In this document: piece by piece, positions 34,456 to 44,722 of the stretch
How the letters are laid out: every line of letters starts with the position of its first letter
Position numbering within the stretch: the stretch's first letter is position 1
Source of the DNA: Ruegeria faecimaris
GTDB taxonomy: Bacteria; Pseudomonadota; Alphaproteobacteria; Rhodobacterales; Rhodobacteraceae
Reading direction: 5' to 3'
Length of the DNA stretch: 64,000 nt
Assembly (NCBI RefSeq): GCF_900182615.1
Contig: NZ_FXTE01000005.1
Span: 1-64,000, forward strand
The notes under the pieces: generated by a model
Database searches by the model: none
Seen by the model: only the letters and a program-made list of their open reading frames with translations
Told to the model about the DNA's origin: nothing
Made by a program: the position numbers and the translations under genes

Positions 34456-36384
34456 ATGCGCGTATTCACCGTCCTCGGCCCCAGCCAATCTGGCAAGACA
34501 ACCCTGGTCGAGGCCATAAGCCGCCTCGACAACCGACCCACCACATTCGATGTCTCCGGAACCGTGCACTTGCACGGTTTTTCTTACTTGGACGAGCCCT
34601 GGTGCGCGATCGATGTGGACGGGGGCAGCGACAATCTGGGTTATGTCGGACCAGCCATGGCGATTTCGGATGCGGCGGTTGTGGTTGTCCCGCCGGACCC
34701 AGACGCGGCTGTCTTGTGCGCGCCCTATCTGCGGCTGGTTGAAGAGGCGGGCATTCCCTGTTTCCTGTTCATCAATCGGATGGATGCCCCAAATGGCCGT
34801 ATCCGGGATATCATCGCCGCGCTACAGACCTACTGCACCCACCACATCGCCCTACGTCAGGTCCCTATTCGCGACGGTGAGACAATAGTCGGCGCGGTCG
34901 ACCTGATCTCGGAGCGGGCTTGGAAATATCAGGAAGGCCAGCCCTCGGCCCTGATCGAACTGCCGCACTCGGTCGAGGACCGCGAACAAGAAGCCCGCAC
35001 CGAGCTGCTAGAGACGCTGTCGGACTTTGACGATCACCTGTTAGAGCAGCTGATCGAAGACAAACAGCCCGCAAGTGCCGAGATCTACGATCTGGCCGCG
35101 CAGGTTTTGCAGAACCACCAGTTGATCCCCGCCTGTCTGGGCGCGGCCAGCCATGGCAATGGCCTGACCCGCCTGATGAAAGCCCTGCGGCACGAAGCCC
35201 CTGAGTTCAACATTGCCGCCAACCGCGATGAGGCCACCGAGACTGCCCGCGCCATTGCGGGATTCGCGGACGTGAAGAAACATATCGGCAAGATCATCGT
35301 CCTTCGTGGCCTGGGAGATGGCGTGCGTGCGCATGAAGCTTTGGGAGGTGAGACAGTCGGCAATCTGACGACACTTGACGCCAAGACCCAGATTTCCGGG
35401 CTGGAGGCAGGTCAGATCGGGCTGGCCGTGAAATCCGATCACCTGATCCCCGGCAATATTTACGACAGCAAATCCGAATCTCCGTTGCCGGAATGGGCAT
35501 CATCACATCCAGTCGCCCAACGTCAGATCGTATCACCCGCGCATGAGCGAGATGACGTGCGCCTGTCGAACGCTCTGACCCGTCTGGTCGAGATCGACCC
35601 CGGTCTCCATCTGGAGCAGGATGAGCTGAGCGGCCATGCGGTGCTGGGCTCTCAAGGCCCGCAGCACATGCGCCGGATCACCGCCAAACTGGCCGAAGAT
35701 TTCGGGATCGAAATCGTGGCCGACCCGATCGAGACCGCCTATCGCGAAACCATCCGTGCGCCCATCGAACACCGCCACCGTCACCGCAAGCAATCCGGTG
35801 GTGCGGGTCAGTTTGCAGATGTCGTGATCTCGGTCACGCCCATGCCGCGCGGATCAGGGTTTCAGTTCGAAGAGATCGTGAAAGGCGGTTCGGTGCCGCG
35901 CAACTATATTCCCTCAGTTGAACACGGGGCCAAGGACGCGCTGGAGCAGGGGCCTGAGGGCTTCCCTGTTGTTGATGTCAAAATCACGCTGAGTGACGGC
36001 AAACACCACAATGTGGACAGTTCCGATTATGCTTTCCGCACCGCAGGCAAGAACGCCGTACGCGAGGCGCTGCCTCAGGCCAAACCGGTGGTCCTGCAAC
36101 CCATTCTGAACGCAGAGATTCACCTGCCATCCGATTTCGTCGGTGATCTTGTCCCGACGATCAGTTCCTTACAGGGTCAAGTGCTGGGATTCGAAGGCAA
36201 CCCCAACGCTTCGGGCTGGGAGATTTTCAATGCCCAACTTCCTGCCGTGGCCGAGGATGAGTTGCATCGCACCCTGGCCAGCGCCACACGCGGCACCGGT
36301 TGGGTAAAGTTAAGCTTTGATCACTATGAAGAACTGCGCGGCCCGATACCGAAAGCGGCAACACGGGAAACCGCAAACGCGTGA
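34456..36384 (+). CDS. EF-G-like translational GTPase paralog with altered GTPase motifs
   Basis: This 642-residue protein aligns with EF-G over domains I-V, including the RHRKQSGGAGQFADVVISVT segment in domain IV, but is about 60 residues shorter than the true EF-G at 156-2273. The P-loop is GPSQSGKT (residues 8-15) instead of AHIDAGKT, the DTPGH element reads DVDGGSD (53-59), so the catalytic histidine is lost, and NKMD has become NRMD (107-110). It may bind GTP without normal hydrolysis. The ATG at 34456 follows AAAGAGGGA. The 207 bp upstream contains hairpins but no gene. Its function is unknown; members occur in many alphaproteobacteria. Confidence 0.88.
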   Translation: MRVFTVLGPSQSGKTTLVEAISRLDNRPTTFDVSGTVHLHGFSYLDEPWCAIDVDGGSDNLGYVGPAMAISDAAVVVVPPDPDAAVLCAPYLRLVEEAGIPCFLFINRMDAPNGRIRDIIAALQTYCTHHIALRQVPIRDGETIVGAVDLISERAWKYQEGQPSALIELPHSVEDREQEARTELLETLSDFDDHLLEQLIEDKQPASAEIYDLAAQVLQNHQLIPACLGAASHGNGLTRLMKALRHEAPEFNIAANRDEATETARAIAGFADVKKHIGKIIVLRGLGDGVRAHEALGGETVGNLTTLDAKTQISGLEAGQIGLAVKSDHLIPGNIYDSKSESPLPEWASSHPVAQRQIVSPAHERDDVRLSNALTRLVEIDPGLHLEQDELSGHAVLGSQGPQHMRRITAKLAEDFGIEIVADPIETAYRETIRAPIEHRHRHRKQSGGAGQFADVVISVTPMPRGSGFQFEEIVKGGSVPRNYIPSVEHGAKDALEQGPEGFPVVDVKITLSDGKHHNVDSSDYAFRTAGKNAVREALPQAKPVVLQPILNAEIHLPSDFVGDLVPTISSLQGQVLGFEGNPNASGWEIFNAQLPAVAEDELHRTLASATRGTGWVKLSFDHYEELRGPIPKAATRETANA

Positions 36385-36395
36385 AAAACACGGCG

Positions 36396-36413
36396 AGCGG
36401 GCTTCAGCCCGCT
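36396..36413. terminator. Hairpin between the EF-G-like gene and yejF
   Basis: A 7-bp perfect stem AGCGGGC-TTCA-GCCCGCT lies 11 bp after the EF-G-like stop. It overlaps the last codons of the convergent yejF. No strong T-run follows on either strand, so termination is uncertain. Confidence 0.5.
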
Positions 36414-37981
36414 GCCGCAATCAATTCGCGGGTGTAATCTGTCTGCGCGTTTTCGAACAGGTCTTCGGCAGCGCCCATTTCAATCACGTCACCGTTCCGC
36501 ATAACGATGACATTATGTGACATCGCCCGGACCACTTTTAGGTCATGGCTGATGAACAGATATGCCAACCCGTATTTCCGCTGCAGATCTCGCAGCAAGT
36601 CTACGATCTGCACCTGAACCGTCATGTCCAGCGCGCTTGTCGGCTCATCCAGCACCAGAAGTTTGGGACGGAGCACCATCGCCCGTGCGATGGCGATACG
36701 CTGCCGCTGCCCGCCCGAGAACTCGTGCGGATACCGGTCCATCGACGCCGGGTCCAGCCCCACTTCGGTCATCACATCCGCCACCAGATCACGCGGGGAG
36801 CGGTGTGGATCAACCTTGTGGATTGCCAGACCTTCGGCGATGATTTGCATACAGGTCATGCGCGGGCTCAGGCTGCCAAACGGGTCCTGAAACACAATCT
36901 GCATATCCTTGCGCAAACGGCGCAATTCGCGTGTGGACCAACGGCGCACATCCTGGTCGCGAAAGGTGATACCACCCTCGGACGCGATCAGCCGCATGAT
37001 GGCCAGCGCCAACGTGGTCTTGCCCGACCCGCTTTCGCCCACGATCCCCACGGTTTCGCCGGCGCGCACGCTGAGGCTGGCGTCATTCACCGCCTTAACA
37101 TGGCCGACAGTTCGCTTGAGAAAGCCGCGCTGGATCGGGAACCAGACTTTCAGATGATCAGTGCGGGCGACCTCTTCTGCATCCGCGGCGACCGGATCGG
37201 GTTGGCCCGACGGTTCGGCCGCCAGCAATTTCCGGGTATAGGGATGCTGAGGGTTCTCGAAGATGTCCGCGGTTGCACCGGCTTCGACAATCTCTCCGTC
37301 CTTCATGACGCAAACTCGATCGGCGATCCGGCGCACGATGCCAAGGTCATGGGTGATGAACAGCATCCCCATGTTTTCGGCTTTCTGCAGGTCTGCCAGC
37401 AACTCGAGTATCTGTGCCTGAATGGTCACGTCCAGCGCCGTGGTCGGTTCATCTGCGATCAGTATGTCCGGCTTATTGGCAAGCGCCATGGCGATCATGA
37501 CGCGCTGCCGTTGTCCGCCCGAAAGTTGGTGCGGATAGCTGTCCAACCGATCCTTCGGGTCCCGGATACCAACCTTCGTCAGCAACTCGACAATCCGATC
37601 ACGGGCCGCGTCGCCCACCACCCCCTGATGCAGCGCCAGCGACTCTGCCATCTGCTTCTGGATCGTGTGCAACGGGTTCAACGATGTCATCGGTTCTTGA
37701 AAGATGAAACTGATGTCGTTGCCGCGCACATCCATCAGATGTTGCTCGGACGTCCCGATCATCTCTTGCCCGTCATATTTCACCGAACCTTCGACAATCG
37801 CACTGTCTCCCAACAGCGAGACGGTCGACAAGGCGGTCACAGATTTTCCGGACCCGGATTCCCCTACCAAAGCCACGGTTTCCCCACGATCCACGGTGAA
37901 GGACACGCCCTTGACCGCCGCACTGACCTGCCCGTCCTGCCGGAACGAAACCTTGAGGTTGTTTACATCCAGCAGGCTCAT
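36404..37981 (-). CDS. yejF: Peptide ABC transporter ATP-binding protein, fused double NBD (YejF type)
   Basis: This is a 525-residue cytosolic ATPase with two complete nucleotide-binding domains fused in one chain, each with a Walker A (GESGSGKS near residue 36, GESGSGKT near residue 315) and an ABC signature (LSGGQRQRV and FSGGQRQRI). The fusion is typical of YejF, which energises import of oligopeptides and microcin C-like compounds. Its ATG overlaps the yejE stop by 4 bp. It is last in yejABEF. Confidence 0.92.
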   Translation of the reverse strand: MSLLDVNNLKVSFRQDGQVSAAVKGVSFTVDRGETVALVGESGSGKSVTALSTVSLLGDSAIVEGSVKYDGQEMIGTSEQHLMDVRGNDISFIFQEPMTSLNPLHTIQKQMAESLALHQGVVGDAARDRIVELLTKVGIRDPKDRLDSYPHQLSGGQRQRVMIAMALANKPDILIADEPTTALDVTIQAQILELLADLQKAENMGMLFITHDLGIVRRIADRVCVMKDGEIVEAGATADIFENPQHPYTRKLLAAEPSGQPDPVAADAEEVARTDHLKVWFPIQRGFLKRTVGHVKAVNDASLSVRAGETVGIVGESGSGKTTLALAIMRLIASEGGITFRDQDVRRWSTRELRRLRKDMQIVFQDPFGSLSPRMTCMQIIAEGLAIHKVDPHRSPRDLVADVMTEVGLDPASMDRYPHEFSGGQRQRIAIARAMVLRPKLLVLDEPTSALDMTVQVQIVDLLRDLQRKYGLAYLFISHDLKVVRAMSHNVIVMRNGDVIEMGAAEDLFENAQTDYTRELIAAAG

Positions 37982-39084
37982 GAGAAGGTCTTTCTGGGAT
38001 CAAACGCATCGCGGACGCCTTCGAAAATGAAGACCAGAAGCGACAGCATGATGGCAAAGGTGAAAAAGGCGGTAAAGGCCAGCCAAGGGGCCTGCAAGTT
38101 CTGTTTTGCCTGCAAGGTCAGCTCGCCAAGTGACGGGGCCGAGGACGGCAGGCCGAAGCCCAGAAAATCCAGCGAGGCCAGCCCGCCAATCGTTCCGGTG
38201 ACGATGAAGGGCATGAAGGTCAGCGTGGCGACCATTGCATTGGGCAGCATGTGGCGAAACATGATCGTCCTGTTGCTGACGCCCAACGCCCGCGCCGCCC
38301 GGACATATTCCAGGTTTCGCGCCCGCAGGAACTCAGCTCGAACAACGCCAACCAATCCGGTCCAGCTGAACAGGATCATGAGCAACACCAGCAACCAGAA
38401 ACTGCGCCCTAGAATAGCGAACATGATGATGATCACATAAAGCGATGGGGTGGCCGACCAAATCTCGATAATCCGTTGAAAGATCAAATCCAGCCAGCCG
38501 CCGAAAAAACCCTGAATGGCGCCTGCGAAGATACCGATCAGGCTGGCAACACCTGTGACCATCAGCGTGAACAGAATGGACAGACGGAACCCATAGATCA
38601 CCCGTGCAAGCACATCGCGCTTGGTGTCATCGGTGCCAAGCAGGTTCTGACCATTGGGCGGCAGTGGGGCTGCGCCCGGCCGATCAACGCTGGTTTTGAA
38701 AGAGTATGGGATCAGCGGCCAGATGGCCCAGCCGCGCTCGAACCCGTCGGCGGCAAAGGATCCGGCCTCGATCTGTTCGATAATGCCGTCAGGATCGTCA
38801 AAGCACTGATCCAAACCACCACTGTCTATCAGACAACGCACTTCGGGGTCGCGATAGATTGCTTCGGTTTGGAAATCACCGCCAAACTCGGTCTCTGGGT
38901 AGAAATTGAAGATCGGCGTATAAAGCTCACCGCGGTATTTCACGAGGATCGGTTTGTCATTTGCGATGAATTCAGCAAATAGCGACAGGCCGAACAGGAT
39001 CGAGAAGATGATCAGCGACCAGAACGCCCGGCCATTCCGGCGGAAGTTGCGCCACCGGCGCTGATTCAGGGGGGAAAGCGCCAT
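37978..39084 (-). CDS. yejE: Peptide ABC transporter permease YejE
   Basis: This is a 368-residue inner-membrane permease with an N-terminal helix (WSLIIFSILFGLSLFAEFIA), a long periplasmic insert (residues about 50-140) typical of YejE, and a C-terminal BPD transport domain with the EAA-like motif EYVRAARALGVSNRTIMFRH. It pairs with YejB to form the channel. Its start directly abuts the yejB stop, showing tight operon packing. Confidence 0.92.
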   Translation of the reverse strand: MALSPLNQRRWRNFRRNGRAFWSLIIFSILFGLSLFAEFIANDKPILVKYRGELYTPIFNFYPETEFGGDFQTEAIYRDPEVRCLIDSGGLDQCFDDPDGIIEQIEAGSFAADGFERGWAIWPLIPYSFKTSVDRPGAAPLPPNGQNLLGTDDTKRDVLARVIYGFRLSILFTLMVTGVASLIGIFAGAIQGFFGGWLDLIFQRIIEIWSATPSLYVIIIMFAILGRSFWLLVLLMILFSWTGLVGVVRAEFLRARNLEYVRAARALGVSNRTIMFRHMLPNAMVATLTFMPFIVTGTIGGLASLDFLGFGLPSSAPSLGELTLQAKQNLQAPWLAFTAFFTFAIMLSLLVFIFEGVRDAFDPRKTFS

Positions 39085-40170
39085 TTACCCCTCCCGCTTT
39101 TCAAAGTCGATGCGCGGATCAACCAGCACATACATCAGATCACTGATGATGCCGACCACCAGCCCCATCAGGCCAAAGATGAACAGCGTTCCAAAGATAA
39201 CCGGGTAATCGCGTGCGACCGCCGCCTCGAACCCAAGGCGACCCAATCCATCCAGCGAAAAGATGGTTTCGATGATGATTGACCCTCCGAAAAACACACC
39301 GATGAAGACGGCCGGAAAACCTGCGATTACGATCAGCATCGCATTGCGGAACACGTGGCCATACAGCACCCGGCTTTCGCTCAGGCCCTTGGCGCGGGCG
39401 GTCATGACATATTGCTTTTTAATCTCGTCCAGAAACGAGTTTTTGGTCAGCAAGGTGAGCGTTGCGAAGGCCGAGATGGTCAGCGCCAGGATCGGCAACG
39501 CGATATGCCAGAAGTAATCGGCAATCTTGCCAAATACACTCAGGCTGTCCCAGTTGTCCGAGGTAAGCCCCCGCAACGGAAAGATCTGCCAATAGGACCC
39601 ACCGGCAAATAGCACCAGCAGCAAAATGGCGAACAGAAATCCCGGGATGGCATAGGCCACGATGATGGCGCCACTGGTCCAGGTGTCAAAGCTTGATCCG
39701 TCCCTGATCGCCTTGCGAATACCCAGAGGGATCGACACCAGATAGGCAATCAGCGTCGACCAAAGCCCCAGCGAAATAGACACCGGCATCTTTTCCAGCA
39801 CCAGATCGGTCACACTGATCGACCGGAAATAGCTCTCGCCAAAATCCAGCGTCAGGTAATTACCCATCATATTCAGAAACCGTTCCAAGGGCGGTTTGTC
39901 GAACCCGAATTCTTTTTCCAGTTCTTCGATGAATTCAGGCGGCAAGCCACGCCCGCCGATATAGCGATCATTTGTTCCGCCGGTCTGCTGCTCAATATCG
40001 CCACCACCGCCAGCGATACCTTCAAATACATCTCCACCACCCTCCATCTGGGCGATGATCTGTTCAATCGGGCCGCCTGGAACAAACTGCACAAGGGTGA
40101 AGTTGACGATCATGATTCCCAGCAATGTGGGAATGACCAGCAGCAGGCGTCTTAGAATATATGCTCCCAT
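39085..40170 (-). CDS. yejB: Peptide ABC transporter permease YejB
   Basis: This is a 361-residue inner-membrane permease of the DppB type, starting [20 protein letters not shown], which forms the first helix. It has a periplasmic loop around residues 35-100 and the EAA-like [20 protein letters not shown] motif near residue 250 that docks onto YejF. It lies 9 bp downstream of yejA. Confidence 0.93.
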   Translation of the reverse strand: MGAYILRRLLLVIPTLLGIMIVNFTLVQFVPGGPIEQIIAQMEGGGDVFEGIAGGGGDIEQQTGGTNDRYIGGRGLPPEFIEELEKEFGFDKPPLERFLNMMGNYLTLDFGESYFRSISVTDLVLEKMPVSISLGLWSTLIAYLVSIPLGIRKAIRDGSSFDTWTSGAIIVAYAIPGFLFAILLLVLFAGGSYWQIFPLRGLTSDNWDSLSVFGKIADYFWHIALPILALTISAFATLTLLTKNSFLDEIKKQYVMTARAKGLSESRVLYGHVFRNAMLIVIAGFPAVFIGVFFGGSIIIETIFSLDGLGRLGFEAAVARDYPVIFGTLFIFGLMGLVVGIISDLMYVLVDPRIDFEKREG

Positions 40171-40179
40171 TTGGGCGGA

Positions 40180-42084
40180 TTACCTCAAGGCGCCGGAGGA
40201 TTTCAACTGGGCTTCCTGCTCGGCGTTGATCCACCACAGGTCTTCGACACCCAATGAATAAGGCGGCAGGTTTTCCGGGTATTCATACATGTCCCAATAG
40301 GCAACCCAGTATTTGCCCAAATACCAAGTGGGCACCATGATCCGCTTGGCCCGCAGAACACGGTCCAGGGCGCGGACATTGGCAAACAACTCTTCGCTGT
40401 TGGTTGCTGCCACGATGTTGTCGATCAGTGGCTCAATATCCGGGCCGTGCGCACCGGACGGGTTGAATACGGAATACGATGCCGCCTCGGTTCCGAATTG
40501 CTGGTACAGTCCCGTCGAAGGTTGCAGCGAACTTGGGTACCCGCCGAAAATCATGTCGAAATCCCGGTCACGGCGGCGCAGGGTGAATTGCGCATTGTCC
40601 ACACGATTGTAGGTCGCATCGATACCCATCGTCCTCAGGTTAGCGACAAATGGCTGGATTATACGATCAAGAGTCGGCTGGTCTGACAGAAATTCTATGG
40701 CTAGTACTTCACCGTTTTGATTGCGGCGGATACCGTCTTCGCCCACCTGCCAACCGGCCTCATCCAGCAGCTTCATCGCGGCGCGCAGATTGCGACGATC
40801 GTTCTGACGCTCGGCGCGGGATTCATGGGCAACGACCGGTTGGTCGGTCAGTACCGCAGGGTCCAGCGCATCGCCCAGGCTTTGCAGAACCTCCAGTTCA
40901 CGCCCCTCGGGCAGCCCCGTCGCCTCTAGGTGAGTTCCCTGCCAGAATGAGTCGCGCTGCTGAAACAGGCCATATTGCAAGCTTTCATTCGTCCATTCGA
41001 AGTTGAACCCTAACTGGACGGCTTCGCGCACCTTGGGATCCTGAAATTGCGGCCGGTCCAGGTTCATGACAAAGCCCGAAGCGTTGGGGACATCCCCGTC
41101 TTCCAGCTCTACCCGAACCACTGTTCCGTTTGCTATGGCAGGAAAATCATAGGCCGTTGCCCAGCTTTTCGAGTTGTTTTCCTGGCGCAGTGTGAACGTG
41201 CCCGCCTTGAACCCTTCCATCGCAGCAATCGAGTCCGCGAAATATTCGATCCGGATGGAGTCATAGTTGTTGCGGCCAACATTCACATTAACGTGGTCGC
41301 CCCAATAGTCCGGGTTGCGCTTGTAGACGATGCGCCGGTTGATGTCATAGCTGTCCAAAACATAAGGTCCGGATCCGATACCGGGCTCAAGCCGGGATTT
41401 GTCGAGCCGCCGGTTTTCGGGGTCTGCCTCAAACCAGGCCTTAGAAAACACAGATGTCCCGGCAACCTGACTTATTAGGCCACGGCGCGGGATATCCGGT
41501 GCGAAGTAGAATTTAACCCGATGATCATCCAGCGCTTCGGCACGCGGAATCATCTCGCGGACGGCGTCGGCATAGGATTTTAACCCCTGTTCCAGCAGCA
41601 GATTATGCGAAAACACAACATCTTCGGCAGTCACCGGGGTTCCATCGGAAAACCGCGCCTCAGGTCGCATGTTGAAGATGACCCAATCCTGGCTTTCCGG
41701 GTATTCAAGGCTTTCTGCCAGCAGACCGTAGTAAGTGGCCGTTTCATCATAGGACGCGACCATCAGGGATTCATACTGATCCGCCGAACGCGCACCCGCG
41801 CGGCCCTGCCGCGTGTAGGGGTTGAAACTGTCAAATGTCCCTTGCGCTGCATAAGACAACTCTCCGCCGCGCGGCGCATCAGGATTTACATAATCGAAAT
41901 GGGCAAACCCTTCAGGGTATTTCAAATCGCCAAATTCCGAGAATCCGTGGCTTTTGATGATGGTCTCTTCGGCAAACAGTTGAGAGGTCATGAGCGCAAG
42001 CAGCAAAAAGCCGGTAATCGGTATGGTCAACCAACCTCTGAAATCCAATGCACGTGCCTGAACAATCTGTCGGTTGGATTCCAT
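40180..42084 (-). CDS. yejA: Periplasmic peptide-binding protein YejA
   Basis: This is a 634-residue solute-binding protein of family 5. With the ATG at 42084 (MESNRQIVQARALDFRGWLT) it has a long N-region, a hydrophobic core (IPITGFLLLALMTSQLFA) and a likely signal-peptidase site before EETI. An ATG three codons upstream and a GTG at 42108 are alternatives, but the GGGG sequence is best spaced for 42084. The mature domain carries the YEGF/FNPYT-type features of YejA (RGGELSYAAQGTFDSFNPYT). It supplies peptides to the YejBEF importer. Confidence 0.92.
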   Translation of the reverse strand: MESNRQIVQARALDFRGWLTIPITGFLLLALMTSQLFAEETIIKSHGFSEFGDLKYPEGFAHFDYVNPDAPRGGELSYAAQGTFDSFNPYTRQGRAGARSADQYESLMVASYDETATYYGLLAESLEYPESQDWVIFNMRPEARFSDGTPVTAEDVVFSHNLLLEQGLKSYADAVREMIPRAEALDDHRVKFYFAPDIPRRGLISQVAGTSVFSKAWFEADPENRRLDKSRLEPGIGSGPYVLDSYDINRRIVYKRNPDYWGDHVNVNVGRNNYDSIRIEYFADSIAAMEGFKAGTFTLRQENNSKSWATAYDFPAIANGTVVRVELEDGDVPNASGFVMNLDRPQFQDPKVREAVQLGFNFEWTNESLQYGLFQQRDSFWQGTHLEATGLPEGRELEVLQSLGDALDPAVLTDQPVVAHESRAERQNDRRNLRAAMKLLDEAGWQVGEDGIRRNQNGEVLAIEFLSDQPTLDRIIQPFVANLRTMGIDATYNRVDNAQFTLRRRDRDFDMIFGGYPSSLQPSTGLYQQFGTEAASYSVFNPSGAHGPDIEPLIDNIVAATNSEELFANVRALDRVLRAKRIMVPTWYLGKYWVAYWDMYEYPENLPPYSLGVEDLWWINAEQEAQLKSSGALR

Positions 42085-42206
42085 TTGGCTCATCCCCTGT
42101 TGCGTCACTTCTTATAGTCTTGCGCCTGAACGAAGCTAAAGGTCCAGCGTTGACTGATTCAAGTTTAGAATGCGTGAGCGCATTGTGAAGGTTTCTTCAT
42201 ACAAAA

Positions 42207-42233
42207 AAAGCCGCTGCACGGGGCAGCGGCTTT
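42207..42233 (-). terminator. Terminator of the membrane cytochrome c gene
   Basis: This is a perfect 11-bp stem AAAGCCGCTGC/GCAGCGGCTTT with a five-base loop. On the minus strand it is followed by a T-run, 25 bp beyond the cytochrome stop codon. Confidence 0.9.
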
Positions 42234-42258
42234 GAATTTCAGATGTGCCGGTCTGGCA

Positions 42259-42768
42259 TCAGTTGCCGATTGTCTGCAGATAGGCAATCAGATCGGCACG
42301 GTCCTGCGGTTTTTTCAGGCCAGCAAAACTCATGGATGTGCCCGAGATATAGCTGCTTGGCTTGGTCAGGAAGGCATCCAGTGCTTCGGGTGTCCAGTTG
42401 CCGCCATGGGCCTGCATCGGTGCCGAATAGCCGGTAAAACCGCTGGCCGTTGCGACAGGGCGGTCAACGACACCATACAGATAGGGGCCTGTGCCGTTTG
42501 CACCGTCTTCCAGCTTGTGACACGCGGTACACTTGCGGAAAACTTTGGCGCCTTTTTCAACGTCGGCGGCGGCCAGCAGCTCTTCAAATACTACCTCTTC
42601 ACCGTTGGCGCTTTCGCCTGCGCTTTCGGTTTCGATGATGTACGAAGCCGTCTCGCCATGGGCATCGGCGTGGTAAAGCTCTTCTGCGGCCCATTTGGCC
42701 AGAAGCAGCACCAGGAAGGTGCCAAACAGGCCTGCTGCGGCCTTGGTAACTGTCATCGTGTCGAACAT
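42259..42768 (-). CDS. Membrane-anchored cytochrome c (cy/c552 type)
   Basis: This is a 169-residue protein starting MFDTMTVTKAAAGLFGTFLV, an uncleaved signal anchor as in Rhodobacter cytochrome cy, then an acidic Ala/Glu-rich linker (about 40-70), a heme c site CTACH at 80-84, and a methionine ligand in GTSMSFAGLKKP. It carries electrons from the bc1 complex to terminal oxidases while staying tethered to the membrane, so it is a likely partner of the cbb3 oxidase. An ATG five codons upstream (42783) is an alternative start. Confidence 0.9.
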   Translation of the reverse strand: MFDTMTVTKAAAGLFGTFLVLLLAKWAAEELYHADAHGETASYIIETESAGESANGEEVVFEELLAAADVEKGAKVFRKCTACHKLEDGANGTGPYLYGVVDRPVATASGFTGYSAPMQAHGGNWTPEALDAFLTKPSSYISGTSMSFAGLKKPQDRADLIAYLQTIGN

Positions 42769-42887
42769 TGATCGCGAGTCCATTTCAGCTGTCTGCGGGG
42801 TGTCTAAGGCTTCCCCTTACAAGAGGCAAGGTATAGACACCGCGACTAAACGCCCAATTCTGGAACTTGTTGCACGGAATCGACCAA

Positions 42888-43721
42888 ATGACAAAACGTA
42901 TCGCATTTCAGGGAGAACCCGGTGCCTATAGCCACGAGGCATGCCGAAACGCTCGTCCCGATATGGAGGCCCTGCCCTGCCGCACATTTGAGGATGTGAT
43001 CGAATCAGTTCGGTCCGGCAAAGCAGACCTGGCGATGCTTCCGGTCGAAAATACGACCTATGGGCGGGTGGCCGATATTCACCGCCTGCTGCCCCATAGC
43101 GGGTTGCATATCATCGATGAAGCTTTTGTTCGCGTACACATCAATTTGTTGGCCGTCCCCGGTGCCAAGCTGAGCGACATCACCGAAGCGCATTCGCATC
43201 TGGTGCTGCTGCCACAATGCGCTGGGTTCCTGAAGCAGCACGGCATTCAGGGACGCGTCAGCCCGGACAATGCCCGCGCCGCGCGCGAGGTTTCCGAGGC
43301 CGCCGAACTGCATTCTGCTGCGCTGGCCAGCGAGTTGGCCGGAGAGATCTATAACCTGAACGTCCTGGCCCGCCATATCGAGGACAGCGACGACAACACC
43401 ACGCGCTTTTTGATCATGTCACGCGACGCGGATCTGTCGCGGCGCGGGGCGCATGGGATGATCACCAGTTTTGTGTTTCAGGTCCGCAACATCCCGGCCG
43501 CGCTGTATAAGGCGATGGGCGGCTTCGCCACCAATGGTGTCAACATGACCAAGCTGGAAAGCTATATGGTCGACGGGTCGTTCACGGCCACGCAGTTCTA
43601 TGCGGATATTGTCGGGCACCCGGATGACCGCAATGTACAACTGGCCCTGGAAGAGCTGGAACATTTCACCACCAATGTTGAGATTCTGGGCGTGTATCCA
43701 GCCGTCCAGCCGCGCGGCTAG
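42888..43721 (+). CDS. pheA: Prephenate dehydratase
   Basis: This is a 277-residue monofunctional enzyme converting prephenate to phenylpyruvate in phenylalanine synthesis. It starts MTKRIAFQGEPGAYSHEACR, the usual GxxGAYS N-terminus. The catalytic region DDNTTRFLIM is present, followed by a C-terminal ACT domain with the KLESYMVDG motif for allosteric phenylalanine binding. The frame is open seven codons upstream to a TTG, which I reject. It is divergent from the cytochrome gene and its stop is one base from the convergent acetyltransferase stop. Confidence 0.96.
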   Translation: MTKRIAFQGEPGAYSHEACRNARPDMEALPCRTFEDVIESVRSGKADLAMLPVENTTYGRVADIHRLLPHSGLHIIDEAFVRVHINLLAVPGAKLSDITEAHSHLVLLPQCAGFLKQHGIQGRVSPDNARAAREVSEAAELHSAALASELAGEIYNLNVLARHIEDSDDNTTRFLIMSRDADLSRRGAHGMITSFVFQVRNIPAALYKAMGGFATNGVNMTKLESYMVDGSFTATQFYADIVGHPDDRNVQLALEELEHFTTNVEILGVYPAVQPRG

Positions 43722-43722
43722 C

Positions 43723-44190
43723 TCAGGCTAACTGGTATTTCTTGCACACCGCACCTTCATGTGACCGGTAACCGACAAATCCCATGGCCGCGTAATAGGC
43801 CAGGCCTTCGGCATTATGCGCTCCAATGGTCGCGTCTATTGCAGGCAGACCTGCGGCTCGGGCCGCCAGCAGCGTTTTCTGAAACAGGGCCCGCCCGACC
43901 CCCATACGCGCGGCTGACGGGCGTATATGTGTTCCGATGATGCCCCAACCGGCTGTTACGCCATAAGTGTTTCCGTCGACGGCCAGTATCAGCGCCTGAA
44001 AGCCCAATACCTGTGAACCCTGCACCGCCACGGTGCATTGGATGCTGCCGCAGTGGCTGATGTAATGCTCTTTGGCAAAACTCTCATCGCTGGGTTTGGT
44101 GCGCTTACCGGCGGTCACGATCTCTTGCAGGACCTCGGAAATACCTTTGGCGTCATCCACAACAGCGCTGCGCAATATCACATCAGACAT
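43723..44190 (-). CDS. GNAT-family N-acetyltransferase
   Basis: This is a 155-residue cytosolic enzyme with the acetyl-CoA-binding pattern THIRPSAARMGVGRALFQKT (motif A, near residue 88) and a C-terminal N-AEGLAYYAAMGFV segment typical of the GNAT fold. The substrate is unknown; its relatives acetylate amino groups of metabolites or toxins. It is separated by 24 bp from the SRPBCC gene upstream and probably transcribed with it. Confidence 0.85.
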   Translation of the reverse strand: MSDVILRSAVVDDAKGISEVLQEIVTAGKRTKPSDESFAKEHYISHCGSIQCTVAVQGSQVLGFQALILAVDGNTYGVTAGWGIIGTHIRPSAARMGVGRALFQKTLLAARAAGLPAIDATIGAHNAEGLAYYAAMGFVGYRSHEGAVCKKYQLA

Positions 44191-44214
44191 TCAGGGCCTC
44201 TTGTCTCGGAATTC

Positions 44215-44682
44215 TCAAGAACCGTGCAGATGACGTTCTTCCATTTCCCGCGCGAATTCGCTGAGGCGGGCCTGAAACTGTCGCCGGAACCGCGACTGAC
44301 CCAATCTGAGCGATTGCAGCAACAGCCGTGCAGGCAGGGATTTGGCCGATAGCGACATATCCACGGTCAGCCGGGTTCTACGTTGCGACAGGGCCAGAAA
44401 CTCGACCCTGGTTGAGCCATTCATTCCCTTGCTTGCCGCCTCGAACCGCATATGGGTCGGTGGATCACATTCGGCCATATTGATTTCCACGCGCCGGGGC
44501 TTTCCGCGCATACGGAACTCGGTCTCCCAGGATGTACCGGGCACAACGCCCATATGCCCTGACAAACGCCGGACCTCGATCCCGCGGCGCATTGCCATCC
44601 GCTCGAACCGTTCGAAATCCGCAAACATTTCGAACACGGCGTTGACAGGGGCCTGAATATCTTCACGTGCGGAGAATTGCAT
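44215..44682 (-). CDS. SRPBCC-fold (polyketide cyclase-like) protein
   Basis: This is a 155-residue protein with the START/SRPBCC pattern: an N-terminal beta strand and helix (REDIQAPVNAVFEMFADFER), a middle set of strands, and a long C-terminal helix rich in Arg and Glu. Such proteins bind hydrophobic ligands; no catalytic residue or ligand can be named. It lies between nudC and the GNAT gene, all on the minus strand with short gaps (24 and 40 bp). Confidence 0.75.
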   Translation of the reverse strand: MQFSAREDIQAPVNAVFEMFADFERFERMAMRRGIEVRRLSGHMGVVPGTSWETEFRMRGKPRRVEINMAECDPPTHMRFEAASKGMNGSTRVEFLALSQRRTRLTVDMSLSAKSLPARLLLQSLRLGQSRFRRQFQARLSEFAREMEERHLHGS

Positions 44683-44722
44683 GGTGGGTTATCGTTCTCT
44701 TGCCTATTCGCCCAGTATTTTG

